The notes under the pieces were generated by a model. It worked only from the letters and a program-made list of their open reading frames with translations. It was not told the DNA's origin and ran no database searches. A DNA stretch of 64,000 bases, taken from NCBI RefSeq assembly GCF_949987535.1, contig NC_080075.1:43362536-43426535 (forward strand), written 5' to 3'. Source of the DNA: Balaenoptera acutorostrata (Eukaryota; Chordata; Mammalia; Artiodactyla; Balaenopteridae). Shown piece by piece: positions 10,999-21,715 of the stretch (position 1 is the first letter of the stretch; every line of letters starts with the position of its first letter). Made by a program: the position numbers and the translations under genes.

Positions 10999-13111
10999 TG
11001 CTTATCTTACTGTGTTTGGGGTCTCCTTTTCGCAGGCTGCAGTTTCGTAGATCCTGTTGTTTTTGGTATCTGTGCCCAGTGGCTAAGGTTGGTTCAGTGG
11101 GTTGTGTAGGCTTCCTGGTGGAGGGGACTGGTGCCTGTGTTCTAGTGGATGAGGCTGGATCTTGTCTTTCTGGTGGGCAGGACCACGTCCGGTGGTGTGT
11201 TTTGGAGTGTTTGTGACGTTATTATGATTTTACGCAGTCTCTCTGCTAATGGGTGGGGTTGTGTTCCTGTCTTGCTAGTTGTTTGGCGTAGGGTGTCCAG
11301 CACTGTAGCTTGCTGGTCATTGAGTGGAGCTGGGTCTTGGCGTTGAGATGGAGATCTCTGGCAGAGCTTTTGCCATTTGATATTATGTGTAGTCGGGATA
11401 TCTTTGACAGACAAATGTCCTGATCTCAGCTCTCCCACCTCAGAGGCACAGGCGTGACACCTGGCTGGAGCATGAAGACTCTGTCAGCCACATGGCTCAG
11501 AAGAATAGGGAGAAAAAAGAATAAAAGAAAGAAAAAAATAAAATAAAATAAAATAAAGGTATTAAAATAAAAAAAATTTTTTAATTTTTAAAAATTTTAA
11601 AAAGTAATTTAAAAAGGAAAGAAAGAGAGAAAGAAGAGAGCAATCAAACCAAAAAACAAATCCACCAATGATTACAAGCGCTAAAAGTTATACTAAAAAA
11701 AAAAAAATGGACAGACAGAACCCTAGGACAAATGGTAAAAGCAAAGCTGTACAGACAAAATTACACAAAGAAGCATATACATACACACTCGCAAAAAGAG
11801 AATAAGGAAATATATATATATATCTATATATAAAAATAAAAGGAAGAGAGCAAGCAAATCAATAAAGAAGTCTACCAATGATACTAAACTCTAGATTCTA
11901 AGATAAACGTAATACCGAAAACAAATTAGACGCAGAAAGCAAACCCCAAGTCTACAGTTGCTCCCAAAATTCACCACCTCAATTTTGTGATGATTTGTTG
12001 TCTATTCAGGTATTCCACAGATACATGGTACATCAAGTTGATTGTGGAGATTTAATCCTCTTCTCCTGAGGCTGCTGGGAGAAATTTCCCTTTCTCGTCT
12101 TTGTTCGCACAGCTCCCAGGATTCAGACAGGACAGGGTTAAAGGAGCAGCTGCTTCGGGGGCTCTGGTTCACTCAGGCCCGGGGAAGGGAGGGGTACAGA
12201 TGCGGGGCGAGCCTGCGGCGGCAGAGGCCTGCGTGACATTGCAGCAGCCTGAGGCGCGCCGTGCGTTCTCCCGGGGAAGTTGTCCCTGGATCACGGGACC
12301 CTGGCAGTGGTGGGCTGCACAGGCTCCCGGGAGGGGAGGTGTGGAGAGTGACCTGAGCTCACACACAGGCTTCTTGGTGGCGGCAGCAGCAGCCTTAGCG
12401 TCTCATGACCATCTCTGGGGTCCGCGCTGATAGCCGCGGCTCGCACCCGTCTCTGGAGCTTGTTTAGGCGGCGCTCTGAATCCCCGTTCCTCGCGCAGCA
12501 GGAAACAATGGTCTCTTGCCTCTTCGGCAGCTCCAGACCTTTTCCTGGACTCCCTCTGGGCTAGCTGTGGTGCACCAGCCCCCTTCAGGTTGTGTTCACG
12601 CCGCCAACCCCAGTCCTCTCCCTGGGATCTGACCTCCGAAGCCCGAGCCTCAGCTCCCAGCCCCCGCCCGCCCTGGCGGGTGAGCAGACAAGCCTCTCGG
12701 GCTGGTGAGTGCTGCTCGGCGCCGAGCCTCTGTGCGGGAATCTCTCTTCTTTGCCCTCTGCACCCCTGTGGCTGCGCTCTCCTCTGTGGCTCCGAAGCTA
12801 CCCCCCACCGCCACACCCCATCTCCGCCAGTGAAGGGGCTTCCTAGTGTGTGGAAACTTTTCCTCCTTCACAGCTCCCTCCCCGAGGTGCAGGTCCTGTC
12901 CCTATTCTTTTGTCTCTGTTTTTTCTTTTTTCTTTTGCCCTACCCAGGTACATGGGTAGTTTCTTGCCTTTTGGGAAGTCTGAGATCTTCTGCCAGCATT
13001 CAGTAGGTGTTCTGTAAGAGCTGTTCCACATATAGATGTATTTCTGATGTATTTACGGGGAGGAAGGTGATCTCCACGTCTCACTCTTCCACCATCTCAA
13101 AGGTCTCCTCC
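10999..13111 (-). promoter_or_regulatory. L1-B 5' UTR (long type), A-rich segment plus GC-rich promoter region
   Basis: About 2.1 kb from the L1 start to ORF1. On the plus strand 11500-11950 is A-rich with short tandem AAAAT and ATAT runs, and 12040-12900 is GC-rich with many CpGs. The element starts at 13111 with the sense motif GAGATGGTGGAAGAGTGAGACG. Open frames inside it (for example at 12101-12430 and 12403-12816) reflect base composition, not genes. It looks like a CpG island but is best read as an L1 promoter. Confidence 0.8.
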
Positions 13112-14200
13112 TAAAAAATATTTGAAAAATATAGCTGAGTTTACGACTCCCTCTATCAATTCTGAGTGATTTCTTTGAAAAAGAAAGCCTATTAATTAAC
13201 TCTGGTTTTGAACTTGATATTTCCTATTCTTACTTATTGCCTTGGGATATTTACATATTTATTTGTCTATTTCTAGAACTACTATTAATGGTAATATCTC
13301 CCTATTTAAGTGTTGTGACTAGATAGTCATAAAATCAATCATGTTTTTCTTTTTATTTATTTGTATTTTGCAGCCATGTAAATGTCAACCTGGTACTTGA
13401 GTGGTCTGTGAGGGTAGTTATGGTGATGAACTGTTCTGATGGCTATTGCCATACATTTAATATGGTATTTTACCATTTTTAAAGCACTTCCATATACAAG
13501 TGAGGAGACTGAGGTCAAGAGAGTGTAAGTGACCTGTCTAGCTGCAAATCGGCTATTTCTATTTGATAAAAAGTTAGAGATCAGAGAGATATTAGTAAGT
13601 GCCAAGGCTAGAACAACAGTCTTGTTCTTCTGAATCCTTCACTGGTACATTTTTTCCTGACATTCCAGGCCATTCTCGTGAAGCAAATCAACAGCATATT
13701 GGCTTGTTCTATTTGATAAATATTATTACCCCCTAGCTAAAGATTTCACAATGAAGTGGACTCTTTGGAAAAAGAAAAAGTTTACCAATACCATATACGA
13801 CCGTATACTTTTAGGTAAAAGTGTGTTTTTCAGCTTTGTCAATTCTGTTTTATTTTGCGGGGGCAGAAGTGACCTGCGTCTACCCATGACACAGAAATGG
13901 ATTCATTCATTCAACAATAGATAAATATAAACAGTTCTAGTTTAAGAGAAATGCAGTGTCCAACCTTTACAAGGTCCCAGATACTGCTGGGTCATGGGAG
14001 ACCTAAGAATGAAACCTCAAGATTGCAATACAATGAATGGAATAAATTCTAAAATGTAAGGAAATACAAAGAAATAATTGTGTTTGGAGGAGGAACTGGG
14101 TATTCACATTTATTGCTGTGATATCATGTAGCAATAGCCATACTTGGAAACTTCTACAGAAATTGGTGTTTTTTAATTAAACTGTCAATTTGAGCAGGGT
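13112..14200. other. Unique non-coding sequence with an MIR/L2-like fragment
   Basis: No gene recognised. About 13480-13560 (AAGTGAGGAGACTGAGGTCA and AAGTGACCTGTCTAGCTGCAA) resembles the conserved 'gaggaaactgaggc...cacacagct' core seen in old MIR/L2-class repeats. The rest is unassigned. Confidence 0.4.
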
Positions 14201-14206
14201 GCCGCA

Positions 14207-14232
14207 TATATCATATACTTGTATATGATATA
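14207..14232. repeat. AT-rich perfect palindrome, 12-bp arms
   Basis: TATATCATATAC at 14207-14218 and its exact reverse complement at 14221-14232, with a 2-base spacer. A cruciform is possible. Low complexity makes a chance origin plausible. Confidence 0.85.
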
Positions 14233-15172
14233 ATATATTTGTAATGGGTGGGGTAGACATGGGTAAGGCAGTAAAGCTGGAGGAGAAAAGGCAAGCAAAT
14301 AAGAGGAAATAAAAGGTAGGGTTGCTTTATCTGACACTATTATCTTCCTCTTCCTCCCTTTCTTCTTCCCCTTTCTTCTCTTTTCCACTCTCCCCTTCTA
14401 GGGCACAGGGTTTGCAATTTGATCCACAGTCCTTGCCAGCCATTGTTGTGCCAGATATGCTTCATTCATCCCTGCTTCTGCTGGCCTTTGAAAACAAGCA
14501 CCACGGCCCTGCTCTGTTTGTTGTCAAGAATGAGTGGCTCAGAGCAGGAATGTTTCCCAGACGGGAGGTGAAGGGGTCAGTCTGGACCTCTGGACATTTG
14601 CAGTGCTTAACTTGCAGGCATGTCATGTGAAAGGAAGGGTGGCTCCCAGCGCTTCTGATGGCAGTTAGTATATATGCTGCAAAGCACTGCTCAGATCATG
14701 AGATTGCCTGTCAGGTCATCTGCTGTGAAATCCATTATGAAAAACACCCGGAAACTGATGCCTGACTTGAAATCCTTAGTTTACTAAATTGCAGAAATTA
14801 TCTTTGGAAGGTTTTGTCACTTTTATATATATATTTTTTTTAATAAAAAAATAACGTTTGCTGTAATGCCTCATGCAAAGTGCTAGTTGAATGAATCTGT
14901 CACTGAAACTTCAATTCCAGATTACCACACTGCAAGATCTGCTATTATAAATGAAAACACATCTTTAGAAAGTTCACAGCAGTTTGAAGTAGATGAGCTA
15001 TTGAAATGCAATAGAAAAATCTACCCTTTACGGATTAGCCAAATAGTGATTGTAGGCCAATATGTAAACACAGTCTCACTTTATTGTCAGGGTAAAATGG
15101 TCCTGAATGTGCTACTCCAAGAGCAGGGTAACATTACCTAAGCCTACAAATAATGACATAAATTATCTTTAA
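14233..15172 (+). other. Unique sequence with exon-like signals (unproven)
   Basis: A pyrimidine tract at 14336-14400 ends in CTTCTAG, like a 3' splice site. A relatively GC-balanced segment follows (14401-14800), then an AATAAA at 14842. The open frame over this stretch has no recognisable domain. This could be the last exon of a non-coding RNA or simply chance. Nothing else in 14850-15172 is recognised. Confidence 0.2.
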
Positions 15173-15205
15173 GAATTCTGTGCTTGTGAGTATGGCACAG
15201 AATTC
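15173..15205. repeat. Perfect inverted repeat, 11-bp arms
   Basis: GAATTCTGTGC (15173-15183), an 11-base loop, and GCACAGAATTC (15195-15205). It can fold as a hairpin. About one such repeat is expected by chance in a window of this size. Confidence 0.9.
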
Positions 15206-16365
15206 AAAAGCAAATGGAAAATTGTTGCATTATCAAACTACTAGACTCTTGATAAGTTGTTTGTTTTTTTTTTTTAAATCTCTACAAGCTCCAAACCACA
15301 ATTTACTAGAAGAATGTTAATGAGCAGTTCTTAGGAAACCTGTAAAAGTAGGTTTTATCCAGAGAGGCCTAAAAGAGCCACATCGTTGAAGGGACAAGAT
15401 CCAACGTGAATAAGTTGGTCTCACATCCAGTGCACTGTGCTGTTTATAGGGGGGTATATAGGTAGGGTCTCCTTTTGGTTTTTGTATTGTCCCTTCAGAA
15501 GATTATTATTGAATGGTATTTTACTACTAATGTGAGCTATGCTTTTTATAATAAAGATTGTATTTACTTAGTTTGCCAAACGACAAGAAATTGTGCTAAG
15601 GAAAAAGAAGTGGGACTTACAAGGTGGGAAGACTGAAGAAGAGAACCTTGAGAATCTTGGACAAATACATCAGAATCTTATCGGACTTGCAATTTTTACT
15701 TCAAGACAAGCTCTCTACAAAATTTTATATTGCATGTACTTATAATCAAAACCTTGAAATGATGATTCTACTTCTGAAATTAGTAGAGTTTGGCAAGGAA
15801 GGAGACAAAGAAGAAAAGCACTGAGCATGAGAAAAGAACCAAAAGTTCTTTTGTATTTTCCCAGTGCTGAAACAAATGTCCTCAGAAGGGACATGATCAC
15901 AGCTATCCATTTAGATTTCAAGGCTGGCCATGGCACGTATCACTACTACACCTTTTTTATTTGCATAAAGCAATTACCCCTGTGGTCAGTGGCTTCAGAG
16001 TTGTCTAGACAACATGCTTCAGATGGTATCGGTGACCTCAGATACACCAAGCTTGCTCTAAATTAGTGATGAGCGGAGCTGGAGGGATGTATTATAGTAG
16101 TTACAAACCATAAGAAGGTATTTAAATAGATAGATAAGACACATGCAAATCTTTTCATTGCCATGACAACCATCTTGATATAGGTTTTCCATATGTAGCA
16201 AGAAGGGCAGAGCAAAAGGCATTGGGAAAATAGCAGGAACCTGTAATGAAAATTAACCCTGGCAGGGGATTAGTCCAGATCTTGGTCATTTATTAACTCT
16301 TAATAGAATACAAACTTCTGTAGTAATACACTACTCACTGGGTCAGAGAACCATTATTTTCAAAC
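15206..16365. other. Unique non-coding sequence
   Basis: No gene or family recognised. Short open frames occur at 15624-15824 and 15827-16066 but have no known domain or matching splice signals. Confidence 0.4.
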
Positions 16366-16433
16366 CTCAGCTGTAAAGTTCTCGGCTATATGGTTACATC
16401 TCAGCTGTAAAGTTCTCAGCTATATGGTTACAT
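16366..16433. repeat. 34-bp tandem duplication
   Basis: Two copies of a 34-base unit starting CTCAGCTGTAAAGTTCTC (16366-16399 and 16400-16433), differing at one base (CTCGGC versus CTCAGC). The first 5 bases of a third copy follow. The high identity implies a recent duplication, possibly length-polymorphic. Confidence 0.95.
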
Positions 16434-19400
16434 CTCAGGTCCCAAGTCTTCACAATGGCTCTGATTGATGCCAGAAAGGAGGGAAGGAGGAATACTGGTG
16501 TGCTACTAAATGCAGATTCTTTGGTGCCCCCCAGAGAGCTTTTCAGAGCAGGGTTCATCCAGTACTCAGATGCATAACTGGTACACATGTCTTTAGCTGT
16601 TTGTTTGCGTTGATCAGAGAATCTAATGAACACCTAAATAATCACAGCATGTGGTAGTACATTTCAAAGGAGGATGGGATTTGTTCTTGTGCAACTACCA
16701 TGAGGGAGAAGGATTGAAATGCTGCCTGCCTGTCTCCCTCTTTCCCATTTTGCTTCCCTCCCTTCTTCTCTTGAGCTCTCATCTCTCTCATCTGTCTGTT
16801 TTTCCTCCTAGAGTTCTTCATTTCTTCTAAGCGCCAAAATAGTTTCAGGGCTATCTCTAGGCACTGGTGGTTTTCCTGTGGCCTGGGAAGCCCTCTCCAG
16901 CCATGCTTCTCTCTGCCACAGGTCTGCAGAGAGAATCCAGTCCTGCCAAATATCATCCCAGCCTGCTTCACCCTGACCATCTGCTCAGAGGTGAATGATG
17001 GGGGTGGGAGAACACAGGGTACCTCCAGCTCGGTGTAACATTTTCCTCTGCAGATCACAGACCTTCACACGGTCTTGGAATCTTTTGAAATATAAATGGC
17101 AATTCTACTTGCTACTTTTAAGGCCAAGACTGGTACCGTCGGCACCACGGAATCATTAACATTCTTCGTTCAGATCTTTGTATGTACAATCAATGTATGG
17201 ATTCCTTTTGACACAAACTGGAATTTCAACACACAAGGGAACATTGGTGAAAACAAGCTGGTTTATTAATTAAAGTGATAATAAATAATACCCCTAAACT
17301 TCAATATGTTTAGTGCAAGTCTTGGCTCAGTCATCCGTGTTCTGAGGCTATTTTAAAAGGTGGACGTCCTTTGTGCTCTTTCTAGCATGAAACTGAATCA
17401 AAGCCAGAAAGACCCTTTCCTATCACACAGTAACTTAAATGCTAATTGGTAGTAGTTCTTATAAACCAAACTGTATAGGGTATTATTTAAATATGGTTTG
17501 TTTAAAAACTAAGTGACAACTTACTATAGTAGGAGGCAGAGACAAGAAGTGGTTAAACAAGAAGCACCCTCCAGCAAAGCACAATTTAAAATCTCATTCA
17601 TCAGATTCCACCTGTCCTTCGGAAAACATTCTAACTTTATAGAAATTGAAGACTAACCATAGCCTCGAAAACTGTTGGTATTAACACTGTAGGGCCTCCT
17701 GTGTACTGATGTCTCAGTTCCTTATCCAGAATACGTGTTCTGTCTGACAAATTTGGGGGGTGTTGTTTGCCTTCAAGATACTCAGATGTTCCTTTTTTGA
17801 CATCTGGGGTTTTAATTAACAGTCTTCCCATGTCTTTAAAGCAAAATGAACTTGGTCTGGTCTGGACAATGCTGTGAAGCATTTTTATTTATGAACGCCA
17901 TCCCTGTCATGTTAATCTGTACCACGTTTCTGATTTATCCTAAAAGAACACATTACCCAGTAGATTTGGAGGAGTTAAAGGGAATCTACAGGGTGACTTT
18001 AATCTTTATGTCTTTATATACTGGAGGGCATTTTATTGCCCCTCTGCACTGCTCTCACTACGCAATCGTTTTCTGCTTTAGAAATGTAGCCATTTGGATC
18101 AATAGTTGCAGTACAATATATTGTACTTCTGATGGGGGCCTCCTAGGACAGTTAAGAAGCACAGGCCATGGTGATTTCACCAAATGCTTGGTTATATTCT
18201 GAAATCTATTTTTAAAAAGAGTTAGCACAACATCCGTAGAGTCAAATTTATAGGCATTCTAATGAAATTTTACTTACTCTACTTATGTATATTAAAATAA
18301 AATTAGGAAGAATGGAGTGCAAAAGAACATTTTGCAGCTTGAAAAATAGAGATTTTTAATGGGACACCACAGCAGTAGCAGCTAGAAGTAGCTGTCTTTT
18401 GGAATTTGTAGCTGCTGCTACCAACACTGAGATTTTGGATTTGGCGTCTATTTCTAGATGTTGTGATGACTGTACACTTCTAATGTTGGAAAGAAAGGGG
18501 AGAAAAAGCCCTGAGATGGCCACAGATGTTTGCAGAGTGCGATGATGGAGCTAGCAAAGATGTAAAGAAGTTATATGTCTCTTAAAGTGTTAAATGTAGG
18601 CGGCAACTTGTGGATTTTACTGTAAATTCTTTATCTATAAACAAACTGGGTTATCACAGCTGTTTATTGTACTGCTAGCCCTGATTCTAACCTTTATGTC
18701 TTTATTGCTTACATACCATTCCCTTGTTTATGCGTCTGTACCATTCAGTGCCCTTGAACTTGGTCCCTCAGAGCCCCGACCCCTGCATGCTTTGCTCACT
18801 CACTCCACTCACGTCTGCAATCAGTAAATCTGAGACAGGCCCTGGCTGATAGCCGAGCTGCAGTAGGGCAATTAACACAGAACTAAAGTGTCATTCCTGG
18901 CAGGGTGGGGAGAGTGGCAGACCACAGATGACAGTTCTCAGTTCTGAAGCTGTGACATCCAGGCCAGACCTGGGATTATAGGGAACAAGGGGAAAAAAGG
19001 AAAGAGGGAGTGAGGAGGGGTGCGTTTGGGGGGAGAGAGTTCCTCAAAGAAAAGCACCGAGTGGCTTCTCTTTGAAGAATTGTTTATTCCCTGTATCAGA
19101 TTCCAGCTGTCTGACCAGTTAATTGGATGAATACCTAGAGGAAAACATTCTGTGCACTAAGTGCATTGAGGAAAATGGGTATCTTTCTTTCTCTTTAGAA
19201 GGAGAAAGTGCTTTTCCTTAAAAAAAAAAAAAAATCACCAACTCTCAATCACCTTTTAATGGTGTTCCTGCCAGACTTAGATTAAAAAAAGGAAAAGAAA
19301 TATCTTTTATTAAGTGCTTGCCTCCCCCCACCTTTTTGCCCACTCACGGTTTCCCCTGCAGCCACCTACCTGCTATGGCTCTGATATCTTAATAAAGTTA

Positions 19401-19540
19401 GTGTTGAATAGAAGCAGGGCACCCAGGCAGCTGCCTGCTGAGAGGCAACTTCCCTTTTAGCCCCTTCCTCTAAGGAGCTCTGGAGACCCACCTATACAAT
19501 AAGATAAAGCTGTTCTTAATCCCGAGGTCCAGAGGACCCC
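16434..19540. other. Unique non-coding sequence
   Basis: About 3.1 kb with no recognised gene. It holds a pyrimidine-rich tract at 16730-16811, an 18-bp palindrome at 18110-18127 and a GC-richer part at about 18770-19060 that reads like conserved non-coding DNA but cannot be shown to be so. Open frames (for example minus strand 16642-17058) lack an ATG start and any domain. Confidence 0.4.
18110..18127. repeat. 18-bp perfect palindrome
   Basis: AGTACAATATATTGTACT is its own reverse complement. A single such site is only mildly unusual in 64 kb. Confidence 0.95.
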
Positions 19541-19541
19541 G

Positions 19542-19563
19542 CCCCCCCCCCCCCCCCCCCCCC
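19542..19563. repeat. Homopolymer run of 22 C
   Basis: Uninterrupted C-run, G-run on the minus strand, followed by CCGCCGCC-like bases. It could form G-quadruplex structures on the minus strand. Run length may be an assembly or sequencing artefact. Confidence 0.95.
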
Positions 19564-19774
19564 GCCGCCAGGCCTCCAGGGGGCATCATGGATCCTGAGC
19601 TTGGACATCCAGCTGTCAGCTTCTTGGGAGCTGTGCAAGTCAATTTTGAGAGTAAAGTCAGCTTTTCCTTGGATTGAATGCTCTCTCCTCCCTCCTTCTT
19701 CCCACTCTAGGCTTTGCCTACTACTCTCCTCAAACATTATAACTTTTCATGGGATGGCTTCCGATTGTTAGGAA

Positions 19775-20000
19775 ACCATAGTTAGTAATAGCAGCTATCA
19801 TTTACCGAGTATTTAACTGATGTCACGTGTTCTATAGGCTGTATCGTATTTATTTCTCACTAAGAACAAACTAAGATACAAACCCCGTAAAGCCTGGGTT
19901 ATTCTCTCCACATTCCAGATGGAAAAGCTGAAATTCAGAACAATCAAATATCTTGCCTAAGGTCAAAGGGCTATAAAAGGTAGAACCAAATTAAAATCTA
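19775..20000 (+). repeat. Ancient MIR/L2-class fragment
   Basis: The order of TAGCAGCTATCATTTACCGAGTATTTAACTG, a middle with CCACATTCCAGATGGAAAAGCTGAAATTCAG, and CTTGCCTAAGGTCAAAGGGCTA follows the common mammalian-wide repeat ending 'aaggtcacacagct'. Divergence is high, so the exact family is not certain. Confidence 0.55.
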
Positions 20001-20059
20001 TACTGATGCCAGAAAATATGTCTGTGTCTGTCAAAATGTGAGCCTCTGTCTCAGGTCTT

Positions 20060-20250
20060 TTCCATATTGGCTGTGAGAGCTTCGGACAGTCCCTAAATCA
20101 CTTTATCTCAGGTTCCTTAACTGTAAAAATGGGATGATAAACCTAGTAAGATTGTTGTGAGGATTCAGTGAGTTCATGCTGCATATGCAAAGTACATGGA
20201 GTACTGTCTAGCACATCTTAAGAGTCCTATAGATATAGTTGCTTTTGTTG
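20060..20250 (+). repeat. MIR SINE fragment
   Basis: It carries the MIR body and 3' part: TCAGGTTCCTTAACTGTAAAAATGGGATGATAA, then TTGTTGTGAGGATTCAGTGAG and GTACTGTCTAGCACATCTTA. MIRs are inactive tRNA-derived SINEs shared by all mammals. Confidence 0.75.
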
Positions 20251-20780
20251 TTGCTATTATCGTCATCACTATCATTACATTGCCTCTCTGATGGTTTATA
20301 GTGAGGAGGTGAAGGGCTAGCAGGTTGAGGAAGCCAGTGTGGTAATTTGAACAAAAGAGTTTGCAATCTACAGAAGTGAGGAAGAGGAAAAAGAAAGAAA
20401 AGACCTGGATTTTAGACACAAGAGGATTTATTTGTGAAACATCACGCAATCCCATCCTGATATATATAGGTGATCCAGCTAGGCACTGAGGTCACACAAA
20501 CAATGGATTGTTCAAAAGGAGCTCCTAGACTAACTTTGTCACGTGAATGATTTGTTAGTAATGTAGCTGATAAGGCTTTGGCATTACTGTGTCTAACACT
20601 ATACAGTCTACTATGTGGTTGTGAAATGAAGGCAGTTTTTTTTCAAACTCTGCCTTATGAACATGATACACTGGAATTAGCATCTTGTCCAGGAAGATAA
20701 GATTCAAGTTCTGAACATACATTGGATAGTGTGGTGCTCCATATTAGCACTAAGTGGATTGTAGAACCCGGTTTAAGGAT
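20251..20780. other. Unique non-coding sequence
   Basis: Nothing recognised. A short open frame on the minus strand at 20174-20455 overlaps the MIR and has no domain. Confidence 0.4.
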
Positions 20781-20845
20781 GTGGTGATGCAATCGTTAAG
20801 TGCTATGGTGGTTTCCCATATGTGCCGGGGTCAAGTCCAGCTACC
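20781..20845 (+). repeat. tRNA-like unit with A-box and B-box motifs (putative old SINE head)
   Basis: TGATGCAATCGTTAAGTGC (from 20785) resembles an RNA polymerase III A box and GGGGTCAAGTCC (20827-20838) a B box, at about the spacing found in tRNAs. The T-stem pairs at only 3 of 5 positions and there is no good acceptor stem, so this is not a functional tRNA gene. It fits neither the CHR nor the MIR head exactly. Confidence 0.35.
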
Positions 20846-21515
20846 CAGTCTCCTGTTTCATCACTTTTCCCAGCACACCACACTACACCACGCACCTCTG
20901 TACTTTCTAACAATATGTAGAACGCAGGAAGTGACAGGTGTGCCCAGGAATTATTACAATATCAAGATTGGTGTCATGTAGCATTCAGAATGAAAATAAA
21001 ATAATTGTTAGTTATTATTCTGTCGAAAAGCTAGGTGAGAAATCTTGAAATTCTGATTTCAGCATTGAAATCACTAAAGACTACTCCTTAAAAAATGGCA
21101 CTTGCTAGGAATCTACCCTTAATGCATGTATTTGTGTTTGTATTTGTTATTGCCTTTGAAGCATTGAATGTGACCCATGGTTTAACGGAAGGGCATTAGA
21201 GCGAACATCCCTCTACCTCATTCCTATGCCTCTGCTAATTCCACTCTTTACTCTGAACTCTATTTCCCTGACAGATGATAGGTGTTTTTCAGAGAAGAAA
21301 AAAACAAAAAAATGAAAAAGACAAACAAACATTTCTGTGACAAAATAAGTTTGGAGAATTCTGAATGGTTTAGTGTCTTCTTAGAAGCTCATGACAACCA
21401 TTATTATATTTGAATTTTAAAATTATACAAAGGAAGAAAACTCTTTAATTTTACTTGGCCTAGCCTTGCCTAATCTTATTTAACCATAGAATTATTTTCT
21501 TGAATAACAGCATAT
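20846..21515. other. Unique AT-rich non-coding sequence
   Basis: No gene, RNA or repeat family recognised. Confidence 0.4.
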
Positions 21516-21559
21516 GACTGTAGCAGAATTGTCTGCTGAATCATCTGCATCCAAGTGCA

Positions 21560-21715
21560 GTCAAGGGAAGGAAAAGTGTGGATCATGTAGGACACAGAAG
21601 AGGCAAATCACTTCTGCCCACATGCCTTTGGCCACACCCAACCACAGGGGAAGCCAGAAAATATCATCTAGCTGGTGCCCAGAAGGAAAAGGAACTATGA
21701 CTTGGGAATAGCTAG
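21560..21715 (-). mobile_element. Possible MaLR-type LTR fragment
   Basis: CAAATCACTTCTGCCCACAT, GGCCACACCCAACCACAGGGG and GGTGCCCAGAAGGAAAAGGA occur in the order seen in the plus strand of reversed MLT1 LTRs ('tcacttc..attggccaaa..aaggggaggg'). Diverged, so only a tentative call. Confidence 0.35.

Larger units (their letters stand above)
7787..13111 (-). mobile_element. L1-B: 3'-truncated L1 retrotransposon with long 5' UTR
   Basis: A second minus-strand L1, with 5' end at 13111 (sense start GGAGGAGACCTTTGAGATGG), a 5' UTR of about 2.1 kb, ORF1 at 10104-10998 and ORF2 from 10045. It stops abruptly inside ORF2 at 7787, where L1-A begins. The matching point in L1-A is at about 3669, so the last 1.85 kb, including ORF2's C-terminus and the 3' UTR, is missing. 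I did not find that part elsewhere in the window. It belongs to a different subfamily from L1-A and L1-C by its 5' UTR. Confidence 0.9.

Noticed and set aside
12101..12816. Overlapping open frames of about 110-140 codons in GC-rich DNA
   Set aside because: They lie in the L1-B 5' UTR; GC-rich sequence has few stop codons, and no domain is present.
16642..17058. Minus-strand open frame of 138 codons
   Set aside because: It starts at GTG, runs through a pyrimidine-rich tract, and shows no domain or splice context.
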